Origin: an uncultured Sutterella sp.
GTDB lineage: Bacteria; Pseudomonadota; Gammaproteobacteria; Burkholderiales; Burkholderiaceae_F
Reading direction: 5' to 3'
Length of the DNA: 64,000 bases
Assembly: GCA_905206365.1 (NCBI GenBank)
Contig: CAJLHF010000004.1
Location: 30,439-94,438, forward strand
Shown: piece by piece, positions 36,923-44,060 of the stretch
Numbering within the stretch: position 1 is the first letter of the stretch
Layout: every line of letters begins with the position of its first letter
The notes under the pieces: model-generated
Database searches by the model: none
What the model was told of the DNA's origin: nothing
The model's input: only the letters and a program-made list of their open reading frames with translations
Translations under genes and position numbers: made by a program

Positions 36923-37450
36923 ATGTCCGATATTGCTTACACCTGGGACGAATACATCGACCTCAACGAACGGCTTGTCTGCAACGTCGCCGAAAGCGGC
37001 TGGGCGTTCGACAGCCTGCTTTGCCTCTCGCGCGGTGGGATGCGTCCGGGCGACTTCTTCAGCCGCGTCTACGACATGCCCCTCGCGATTCTCGCGACGA
37101 GCTCCTACCGCGAAGCCAAAGGTACCGTGCAGAGCGATCTCGACATCGCCGACTGCATCACCGGCGTGAGCGAACTCAAAGGCCGCGTGCTTCTTGTCGA
37201 CGACATGGTCGACTCCGGCAAGACGATCAAGGAAGTGGTCGCCCACCTGAAGAACCGCTATCCCGAAATCACCGAAATCCGCGTGGCCGTGCTCTGGTAC
37301 AAGGCCCACTCGGTCCTGAAGCCCGACTGGTACGTCGAGTACCTCGAAGACAATCCCTGGATCCATCAGCCCTTCGAGTGCTACGACGCGCTCGGCCCCG
37401 AAGCGCTCATCGCCCGCGTGAAGGCGAAGGAAGCCGCCAAGGCCTGCTGA
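36923..37450 (+). CDS. Purine (xanthine/hypoxanthine-type) phosphoribosyltransferase
   Basis: The 175-residue enzyme has the type I phosphoribosyltransferase fold. The PRPP-binding motif RVLLVDDMVDSGKT is at residues 88-101, with an early LCLSRGGMRPGDFFSR loop and a C-terminal base-recognition hood (VLWYKAHSVLKPDWYVEY). It most resembles hypoxanthine/xanthine salvage enzymes, though the base cannot be fixed from sequence. The position directly after purA, common in Burkholderiales, supports purine salvage. The ATG at 36923 gives the family-typical length. Confidence 0.88.
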   Translation: MSDIAYTWDEYIDLNERLVCNVAESGWAFDSLLCLSRGGMRPGDFFSRVYDMPLAILATSSYREAKGTVQSDLDIADCITGVSELKGRVLLVDDMVDSGKTIKEVVAHLKNRYPEITEIRVAVLWYKAHSVLKPDWYVEYLEDNPWIHQPFECYDALGPEALIARVKAKEAAKAC

Positions 37451-37490
37451 GATTCGAATTCGACCACGCAAGGGGCGAACGGAAACCGAA

Positions 37491-37532
37491 AATCCCGACG
37501 ACATCCTCCATGCGATGTGTCGGGATTTTTTT
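37491..37532 (+). terminator. Intrinsic terminator after the phosphoribosyltransferase gene
   Basis: AATCCCGAC pairs with GTCGGGATT, with an inner ACATC/GATGT extension, and is followed by seven T residues. Confidence 0.9.
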
Positions 37533-37707
37533 ACATCCGGCGAAAATCCTTCCCTTTTGGTGAGGGAGGGTTTACGCTAAGAGGGTCTGCGGAATCGCTT
37601 AGAATTCACTCGCCTTGCGAGGCCGTCGCGCTTGAAAAAACGCGAATTACGACAAAAAAGAGCGCTTCGCGAATCTTCCTACAACACACACGATTTCTCT
37701 CGACACC

Positions 37708-39189
37708 ATGCCGACCGAAACGACTACCGCCGCGGTCCCGCCCATCTCCGAGGCGACGGGTACGCAGATCCTTCAGGGGCTTGTCGAACCGACGCCCGAC
37801 GCGCTGACCATTAGCGAGATCGCCACCAACTGGTGGGGATCGCTCACGTACGACAACATCGCCCTGCAGTTCGGCATCGTGATCGTCGCCGTCGTGACGG
37901 GCCTCATCCTGGCGCGGCGCGTCAACAGCCGCGCGCTCGCCTTCTCGATTTCGAGCATCGACGCGCTCGCGCACAAGGAGGATCCGACCTTCCTCGAACG
38001 CATGGGCGTCAAACTCGTGCAGTTCATGAAGGAGCTCCTTGCGGGCATCTCTTTCAGCTTCATCTCCGGTTCGATCGTTGCGATCGGCGCCTTTGCGATG
38101 ACGAAGGGCCTCGGCTTCAAGAGCGATAGCCTCATTTTCTGCAACGTCGCCTACAACCTTCTCTACGCCTTTGCGCTTCTCTCCGTCATCCTTCAGTTCG
38201 CAAGCCTCCTTTTCGGCACGAAGGTGCTGACGTCGGGCGTGAAGCGGCTTTTGCGGATCGGCTTCTGGATCCTCGTCGTCTTGCAGTTTTTCGGCATTCT
38301 CGGGCACGCAATCGGGTTCATGGAGGAGACACGCATTCCGTTCGGCGGCGGCAACGTCACGCTCTGGACGGTCTTCGTTGCGGTTCTGACGATTCTCCTC
38401 TCGCTCGGTATCGCCAACTGGATGGCCGACATCGCGGAGAACCTCATTGAATCCTCGAAAGGTCTCTCGAAGAACGTGCAGGTCGCACTTGCCCGCGTCG
38501 TTCGAATCCTGCTTTTCATCATCGCAGTCTGCATGGGGTTGAGCTCCGTCGGGATCGACCTCACCGTTCTTTCCGTTTTCGGCGGCGCGGTCGGCGTCGG
38601 CTTGGGCTTCGGCTTGCAGAAGATCGCCTCGAACTACATCTCGGGCTTCATCATTCTTCTGGACCGCTCGGTGAAGATCGGCGACCTCGTCGAGGTGGCG
38701 AACTTCCGCGGTCGCGTAACCGAAATCAACACGCGCTTTACGGTCGTTCGCAACAACGACGGCGTCGAGTGCGTCGTGCCGAACGAAAGCTTCGTGACGA
38801 GCGCCGTGCGCAACTACTCCTACACGGACGAGCCCGTCGTGCAGTACATTGACATCTCGATCGCCTACGACGCCGACATCGCCCGCGCGCTTGAAATCAT
38901 GCTCGAAGAAGGCATGCGCGAGCGCCCCCGCATCGTGAAGGGCCGCCGCGGCTGGTCCTACGTCGACAGCTTCGGCGCCTCGGGGATCAACCTCAAGCTC
39001 GGTTTCTGGTGCGCGGACCCCGTGAACGGCACGGCGGGCCTGCGCACGCAGATTTCGACGGCGATTTTGAAGCGCTTCCAGGAGGAAGGCATCGAAGTCC
39101 CCTACAACCAGCTCGAAATCAACCTGCGCAAGGTGGATGCGCCCGTGGCGAAAGTCGACATCGAAAAGTCGGCCCCCGAAAAGGCGTAA
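37708..39189 (+). CDS. MscS-family mechanosensitive ion channel
   Basis: The 493-residue inner-membrane protein opens in response to membrane tension and protects against osmotic down-shock (family role). It has an N-terminal polar segment and about six membrane helices. The conserved pore helix and gate region (LTVLSVFGGAVGVGLGFGLQ) comes at about residues 285-305. The MscS beta domain (LLDRSVKIGDLVEV) and a cytoplasmic alpha/beta vestibule complete the protein. It is larger than E. coli MscS (286 residues), resembling the mid-size YbdG/YnaI-like members. No clear ribosome binding site precedes the ATG. It stands alone between terminators. Confidence 0.92.
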   Translation: MPTETTTAAVPPISEATGTQILQGLVEPTPDALTISEIATNWWGSLTYDNIALQFGIVIVAVVTGLILARRVNSRALAFSISSIDALAHKEDPTFLERMGVKLVQFMKELLAGISFSFISGSIVAIGAFAMTKGLGFKSDSLIFCNVAYNLLYAFALLSVILQFASLLFGTKVLTSGVKRLLRIGFWILVVLQFFGILGHAIGFMEETRIPFGGGNVTLWTVFVAVLTILLSLGIANWMADIAENLIESSKGLSKNVQVALARVVRILLFIIAVCMGLSSVGIDLTVLSVFGGAVGVGLGFGLQKIASNYISGFIILLDRSVKIGDLVEVANFRGRVTEINTRFTVVRNNDGVECVVPNESFVTSAVRNYSYTDEPVVQYIDISIAYDADIARALEIMLEEGMRERPRIVKGRRGWSYVDSFGASGINLKLGFWCADPVNGTAGLRTQISTAILKRFQEEGIEVPYNQLEINLRKVDAPVAKVDIEKSAPEKA

Positions 39190-39252
39190 CCTCTGAGCTC
39201 GTCGCTTTCGAAGGACTCCGAGCGGGCCCTTGCGGAAAGCTTCGGAAAACAC

Positions 39253-39285
39253 AAAAGGCCGTCCGGTTTTTCGGGCGGCCTTTTT
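39253..39285 (+). terminator. Intrinsic terminator after the MscS-family gene
   Basis: AAAAGGCCGTCCG pairs with CGGGCGGCCTTTT across a T-rich loop and is followed by T residues. The stem also has A residues on the left flank, so it may serve the convergent hicB-like gene. Confidence 0.85.
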
Positions 39286-39319
39286 GAATTTTCGACGCGG
39301 CGACTTTCCCGTTTTTCGC

Positions 39320-39793
39320 TCAGAGGTCGATCTTCAGATACCCCTCCGAGGTCGTACGACGTTCGACGGGCACGACGGAAAGCTTCAATTCGAGCCCGAT
39401 CGCCTCCAGGGCTGCGGCGAGGGTGTCAATTTTCGTCGGATGACGGAATTTCAGAAGGCGATGCGCTTCCTGGGGTGCGATCGAAAGACGTCGTCCGAGT
39501 TCGGCCGCTGAAACGTTCGCGTCGTTCGCCCCCTCAATGAGGAGAAGTTTCGCCCGGTAGGTGGGGGCGAGCTTCAGAACCCCTTCGCCCGCACGCGGCG
39601 GGCGGTCTTCGGGCGGATTTTGCTCCCTCAGGCGATTTTCGAGCACGTCGAGAACGACCTCCTGAAGACGCTCCCGTCCTTCACGCAGCGTGCGCGTCGA
39701 GAGTTCGATTTCGGGAAGTTCCGGAAAAACGAAGCGGTACGTCCCCTCGGGTTCGAGTTCGATCGAGTAGCGGTAGCGATGGGGAAACTGCAT
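39320..39793 (-). CDS. Solitary HicB-like antitoxin/transcription factor
   Basis: The 157-residue protein has a HicB-like N-terminal domain (residues 3-60, with RYSIELEPEGTYRFVFPELP). A C-terminal helix-turn-helix (VSAAELGRRLSIAPQEAHRL and DTLAAALEAIGLELKL) follows. HicB proteins neutralise the HicA mRNA-degrading toxin and repress their own operon. No short HicA-like frame was found on either side, so this is an orphan. The ATG at 39793 has GGAGG eight bases upstream; a longer in-frame version from 39904 lacks such a site. A shared divergent promoter region with the ADP-ribosylglycohydrolase gene is likely. Confidence 0.82.
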   Translation of the reverse strand: MQFPHRYRYSIELEPEGTYRFVFPELPEIELSTRTLREGRERLQEVVLDVLENRLREQNPPEDRPPRAGEGVLKLAPTYRAKLLLIEGANDANVSAAELGRRLSIAPQEAHRLLKFRHPTKIDTLAAALEAIGLELKLSVVPVERRTTSEGYLKIDL

Positions 39794-40028
39794 GCGGGTC
39801 GCCTCCGGTGCCTGGAAAACGGGTGAAATCCGTGTGGAAACCTTTTCATTGTAGAGGAGCGTCGGCGGAGTTTCGGTCTTCGGGTGCCGACCGAACTCGC
39901 GCAAGGCGTTGCAACGTCATGATTATTCGGAAAACGGCGACAATTTTCGATACAATCTGCTCCTTTCGAATATACGGACGGATGCGGACGCCGGGGAGCG
40001 CCAGAAGACCGTCCCTTTGGAGTGAACG

Positions 40029-41072
40029 ATGACCGATCGAGAGATCCTGAAGGACCGGATCGCCGGTGCGATTGCCGGCATGGTGCTCGGTGACGCCCTT
40101 GGGGTGCCGGGCGAACTCTGGCCGCGCGAAAAGGTGCGCGGTCGCTACGGTTGGATCGATACGTTTCTGGACGGCGCCGAAGACAATATCGTCGCCTGCT
40201 ACTTCAAGGCGGGGCACTACACGGACGACTCCGCTCAGGCCTTCGTCGTTCTCGAAGCGTTGCTCGAAGCTGGTACGGTTCCGCCCGTGCGGGTGCTTGC
40301 CGATCGCCTGATTGACTGGGTGAAGTCGATGAACGGGTTCGAAATCAATCTGCTCGGGCCCTCCTCGAAAGCGTCGCTCCTCGCGCACAGCCGCGGCGAA
40401 GATGCAACGCCCTACACGAAGCAGTCCTTGACGAACGGCGCTGCGATGCGCATCGCTCCGGTGGGGTGCCTTGTCGCCCACGACGAAACTGAAAAGCTAG
40501 CCGAAACCGTGCGACGCGTGAGCATCGTCACGCACGCGACGGACGTGGCGATTTCAGGGGCAGCCATGGTTGCGCAGGCCGTTGCTTCGGCCGTTGCGGG
40601 CCGCAACTGGGACGAGATCGTCGAGGACGTGAACCGCATCCACCCGGTGGCCGCCGCAAAGGGCGAACCTACCTGGGCGGCCTCGATCCGCACGCGCTTC
40701 GAGGCCTTCCGCACGCTTTACGCCGCACGCGACTGGAAGGACGCCGACGAAGTGAGCCGTTTCATTTACGACTTCCTCGGTACGGGTACGATGACGAGCG
40801 AATCCGTGACCGCGGCGCTCGCGATTGCCTGGGTGTGCCGCGACGCGAAGGAGGCCGCGATCATGTGTGCGAACATGGGTGGCGACACCGATACGATGGG
40901 CGCCATGGCCTGTGCGATCTGCGGCGCGAAGTCGGGTCTCTCGGGTCTGCCCGCCGATTGGATCGAGTACCTCGAAAAGACGAACGATCTCGATTTCCGT
41001 GCTCTTGCGGAACGTATCGTGAACGCCCGAGAAACCTTCACGCTCGATGCCGCGGAGGTTTCGAATGCGTGA
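40029..41072 (+). CDS. ADP-ribosylglycohydrolase family protein
   Basis: The 347-residue protein belongs to the ARH/DraG-like family, which removes ADP-ribose or related ribosyl groups using two Mg ions. Metal-ligand motifs are present at both ends: HYTDDSAQA (about residues 63-71) and MGGDTDTMGAMA near residue 290. The GDALGVPGE start is typical. It overlaps the next gene (PfkB kinase) by eight bases. In E. coli, yegU (ARH) is likewise next to yegV (PfkB kinase) and yegT (nucleoside transporter). A role in nucleoside or ribosyl-adduct breakdown is therefore favoured over protein de-ADP-ribosylation, but this is inference. Confidence 0.9.
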   Translation: MTDREILKDRIAGAIAGMVLGDALGVPGELWPREKVRGRYGWIDTFLDGAEDNIVACYFKAGHYTDDSAQAFVVLEALLEAGTVPPVRVLADRLIDWVKSMNGFEINLLGPSSKASLLAHSRGEDATPYTKQSLTNGAAMRIAPVGCLVAHDETEKLAETVRRVSIVTHATDVAISGAAMVAQAVASAVAGRNWDEIVEDVNRIHPVAAAKGEPTWAASIRTRFEAFRTLYAARDWKDADEVSRFIYDFLGTGTMTSESVTAALAIAWVCRDAKEAAIMCANMGGDTDTMGAMACAICGAKSGLSGLPADWIEYLEKTNDLDFRALAERIVNARETFTLDAAEVSNA

Positions 41073-42006
41073 CCTTCACGACATTGTCTGCACTCTCATG
41101 CCCGAGAAGCGCGTTTTCATCATCGGAAGCGCCTTCGTCGACATGGTGATCAACGTTCACGAGATGCCGAAATCCGGGGCCGACATCGAGGGCGACTACC
41201 GCAAGACCGTAGTGGGCGGGTGCTCCTTCAACGTGGCGGACGTGCTCTGGAAGCTCGACCTTCCTTTCGAAGCCTTCATGCCGATCGGTACGGGCTTTTT
41301 CGCCGACATCGTCCGCAAAACCTTTGCGGAACGCGGCTACCCGCAGCACTGCGTCCCGGGGAACGTCGACAACGGCTGGTGCCTCTCTTTGGCGGAACAC
41401 TCGGGCGAGCGCACCTTCATTTCCATGTTCGGGATCGAACGCCAGATGAAGGCCGAATGGTTCGACGCTTTCGACATCGCCTCCTACGACTACATCTACG
41501 TCTCGGGCTACCAGGTCGAGGGTGAAAACGGTCGCGTGATGCTTGACGTGCTCGAGCGTCGCCGTCCCGACGCCGTGGTCGTTTTCGACCCGGGTCCCCG
41601 TGTTTTGGAACTCGACCCCGAGCGCCTCGAAGCCTTCTACGACATGGGTGCCATGTTCACCGTCAACGCCGACGAGGCCTGCAAGATGTCGGGCAAGTCC
41701 GACGTCTCCGAAGCGGCCCTGTGGCTTGCGGAGCGCACGGGGCGCCCGGCCGTCGTGACGGACGGAGGTCGCGGCGCGATCGTCGCCGATGCGGGCGAAG
41801 CGCGCCGCATCGCGGGCTTCCCCGTTCAGGTGGTCGACACGATCGGCTCGGGCGACGCGCACACGGGCGGCGTTATAGCGGGGCTCATGTGCGGTCTCAC
41901 TCTCGACGAGAGCGTTCTGCTCGCCAACGCCGTTGCAAGCTACGTCACCGGATGCGAAGGCGCCGCCACGGCGCCCACGCGCGGCGAGTTGCTTACGGAA
42001 AAGTAA
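41065..42006 (+). CDS. PfkB-family carbohydrate/nucleoside kinase
   Basis: The 313-residue protein is a ribokinase-type kinase. It has the N-terminal GxGxxxxD-type start (IIGSAFVDMVINVHEMPKSG), the glycine-rich VVGGCSFNVADVLW loop and the C-terminal PfkB signature DTIGSGDAHTGGVIAG with the catalytic aspartate. The ATG at 41065 is seven bases after GGAGG inside the ARH gene, so translation is coupled; an ATG at 41098 is the alternative. With the upstream glycohydrolase and downstream NCS1 permease it would phosphorylate the released sugar or nucleoside. The exact substrate is unknown. Confidence 0.9.
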   Translation: MRDLHDIVCTLMPEKRVFIIGSAFVDMVINVHEMPKSGADIEGDYRKTVVGGCSFNVADVLWKLDLPFEAFMPIGTGFFADIVRKTFAERGYPQHCVPGNVDNGWCLSLAEHSGERTFISMFGIERQMKAEWFDAFDIASYDYIYVSGYQVEGENGRVMLDVLERRRPDAVVVFDPGPRVLELDPERLEAFYDMGAMFTVNADEACKMSGKSDVSEAALWLAERTGRPAVVTDGGRGAIVADAGEARRIAGFPVQVVDTIGSGDAHTGGVIAGLMCGLTLDESVLLANAVASYVTGCEGAATAPTRGELLTEK

Positions 42007-42108
42007 GCAGGCGAGCCCGATTTTTATGTCTCGGACGTCCGAAGCGGCGCCTCAACGTCCTTTCGGGCGTCCTCCTTCCACTCTTTTCTCAACTCAACGC
42101 AACACACT

Positions 42109-43572
42109 ATGTCTGAAACGACAAAAATCGAAATGAACGGGGTGAATCCGGTTCCGGATAGCGAACGTTACGGCAAGCCTTCCGACCTCTTTCCCGTTTG
42201 GTTCTCCTGGAACATTTCGATCTTCGGCATCACGCTCGGTATCTACGTCTTCGGTCTCGGCCTCTCAGTCTGGCAGGCGATCGCCGCGGGCGTGATCGGG
42301 TACTTCCTTTCGTGCTCGTTCGTGGGCATTCTTGCCGTCGGCAGCGTCCGTACGGGGCTTCCCACGCTCGTGCAGTCGCGTTTTGCGTTCGGCTACCACG
42401 GCAACAAGATACCGACCTTCTTCGGGTACGTGGCGAACATGGGGTGGAAGGTGTCGCTTCTCTCGATGGCGACGACAACGCTCGCCGACCTCGTCACGAA
42501 GCTCGCGCCCGCGTTTGCGAAGGCCGACGGCTATCCGACGGACGCCTGCATTCTCGTATCCTTCCTTGTGATTCTCGTTCTGACGGTGTTCGGGGCTGTG
42601 TACGGTCATCAGCTCATCATCAAGCTCGAGAAGGGCATCGCCTGGGTGACGGGCCTCATGACGCTCGCCTACCTCTTCTTCTTCATCCCGCAGATCAACT
42701 TCTCGGCGCTCAACACGGTTGAAGCCGGCAACTGGGGTACGTTCGTCGGCGCGATCGTGCTTTCGATGACGATGGTAGGCCTGGGCTTTCTCAATTACGG
42801 GGGCGACTACTCGCGCTACCTCCCGCGCAAGACGCAGGCGGGTGGCGTCATCCTCTGGACGACCTGCGGCATCGCCGTTCCGGTTTCGGTCCTCCTTATC
42901 CTCGGCGTGATGCTCTCAGTCGGCAACCCCGAACTTCTTGAACGCGCCAACCGCGAACCGCTCGCGGCGCTCACGGGCATTCTGCCCTTCTGGTTCTACG
43001 TTCCCTTCTCGATCGTCATCATCGTCTCGCTCGTCTCGGCGGGCATGACGGGGATCTACTCGTCTGGCCTCGCGCTCATGGCGATGGGCGCTCCTCTGAA
43101 GCGCTGGCAGTCGACCGTTCTGAACGCCCTCATCATCGCGTTCGGCACGTTCTACCTCCTTTTCGTTTCCGACTCGTTCGTTGCGCCTTTCCAGTCGTTC
43201 CTCGCCGCGATTTCCGTCATCATGGGTTCGTGGGGTGCGATTGAAATGGTCGACCTCTTGCGTCAGAAGCGTCTCGGTTGGGACGTGCGCATGGCATTGC
43301 CCTACGGCGAAGGCGGACGCAACTACCGCTGGACGGCTCTCCTCTCGCTCGGCGTCGCGAGCCTGATCGGCCTCGGTACGATCACTTCGTCCGACCCCTA
43401 CATTGCCAAGGTCGTGAGCTTCCTCCTTAGCGAAGAGATGGAGAAGAGCGTTTTCGCCACGTCGAACATGGGCCTTGCGGTCGCTATGATTGTCGGCGCC
43501 GCACTCTACTACGTGCTTACCTTCGTTCTGAAGTGCGAAGTAGCACCGGTGCTTCATGAAGAAAAGCACTGA
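42109..43572 (+). CDS. NCS1-family purine/cytosine permease
   Basis: The 487-residue membrane protein has about twelve hydrophobic segments and the NCS1 landmarks: WFSWNISIFGITLGIYVFGL in helix 1, LVQSRFAFGYHGNKIPTFFG in the helix 3 region and LGFLNYGGDYSRYLPRK. It should import a nucleobase, nucleoside or related heterocycle with a cation. The gene is 102 bases after the PfkB kinase gene, with no terminator between, and is followed by one, consistent with a three-gene operon. No clear ribosome binding site precedes the ATG. Confidence 0.9.
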   Translation: MSETTKIEMNGVNPVPDSERYGKPSDLFPVWFSWNISIFGITLGIYVFGLGLSVWQAIAAGVIGYFLSCSFVGILAVGSVRTGLPTLVQSRFAFGYHGNKIPTFFGYVANMGWKVSLLSMATTTLADLVTKLAPAFAKADGYPTDACILVSFLVILVLTVFGAVYGHQLIIKLEKGIAWVTGLMTLAYLFFFIPQINFSALNTVEAGNWGTFVGAIVLSMTMVGLGFLNYGGDYSRYLPRKTQAGGVILWTTCGIAVPVSVLLILGVMLSVGNPELLERANREPLAALTGILPFWFYVPFSIVIIVSLVSAGMTGIYSSGLALMAMGAPLKRWQSTVLNALIIAFGTFYLLFVSDSFVAPFQSFLAAISVIMGSWGAIEMVDLLRQKRLGWDVRMALPYGEGGRNYRWTALLSLGVASLIGLGTITSSDPYIAKVVSFLLSEEMEKSVFATSNMGLAVAMIVGAALYYVLTFVLKCEVAPVLHEEKH

Positions 43573-43648
43573 TCACCGCTGAGGGATCCGTTCTTTCAGG
43601 CCGTTCCTCCCCGACGGGGGAACGGTCTTGAAGAGTGGAAAAAGCTGA

Positions 43649-43684
43649 AAAGAACTGGTCCCTTTCGGGGTCGGTTCTTTTTTC
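43649..43684 (+). terminator. Intrinsic terminator after the NCS1 permease gene
   Basis: AAAGAAC and GTTCTTT form the base of a longer stem (AAGAACTGGTCCC against GGGGTCGGTTCTT) followed by six T residues. Another hairpin, GACCGTTCC/GGAACGGTC (about 43599-43628), lies before it. Confidence 0.88.
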
Positions 43685-43743
43685 GTTGAACGGTGCGCGA
43701 CGGGACCGAAGTCTCGGAACCGCGCCATGTTGAGACGGGATGC

Positions 43744-43777
43744 AAAAAAGCCCGCCGATCCGAAGATCGACGGGCTT
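43744..43777 (-). terminator. Intrinsic terminator of tRNA-Leu
   Basis: On the minus strand AAGCCCGTCGATC pairs with GATCGGCGGGCTT across a TTCG tetraloop, followed by six T residues. The inner stem and loop are the same as in the tRNA-Pro terminator. Confidence 0.88.
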
Positions 43778-43785
43778 GAATTCTG

Positions 43786-43872
43786 TGGTGCCCGGAAGAG
43801 GACTCGAACCTCCACGGCCTCGCGGCCGCCAGCACCTGAAGCTGGTGCGTCTACCAATTTCGCCATCCGGGC
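43786..43872 (-). tRNA. tRNA-Leu (anticodon CAG)
   Basis: An 87-base class II tRNA is encoded on the minus strand. It has acceptor arm GCCCGGA/TCCGGGC, encoded CCA and a long variable arm (GCGGCCGCGAGGCCGT). The anticodon stem CCAGC/GCTGG encloses TTCAGGT, giving CAG for CUG codons. The T-arm contains GGTTCGAGTCC. Confidence 0.97.
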
Positions 43873-43885
43873 ACTGAGGAGATGA

Positions 43886-43914
43886 ATTATGCCGACGAAT
43901 TTTCAGTTTGTCAA
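43886..43914 (-). promoter_or_regulatory. Sigma-70 promoter of tRNA-Leu
   Basis: On the minus strand TTGACA (43914-43909) and CATAAT (43891-43886) are separated by exactly 17 bases. Transcription would start about eight bases before the mature tRNA. Confidence 0.85.
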
Positions 43915-43935
43915 GGGTTCTGGAAAAATATTTCG

Positions 43936-43953
43936 ACCCGCTCGCGAGCGGGT
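43936..43953. repeat. 18-bp perfect palindrome between the tRNA-Leu promoter and rnr
   Basis: ACCCGCTCGCGAGCGGGT is its own reverse complement. It lies about 22 bases upstream of the tRNA-Leu -35 box and in the region that should hold the rnr promoter. It could be an operator or part of a leader hairpin. Confidence 0.6.
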
Positions 43954-44060
43954 TTGAAGAGGGCGGAAACGAAATATGCCCGGACACTCCGACATGTTTC
44001 GCGGGTATCTCTAGAATTTCTAGCGAAGGTCGCGCCGAATCAGCGACCAAGGAACACCTC

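Noticed and set aside
39794..39904. Longer HicB-like protein starting at 39904
   Set aside because: The extra residues are not HicB-like and only the ATG at 39793 has a good ribosome binding site (GGAGG).
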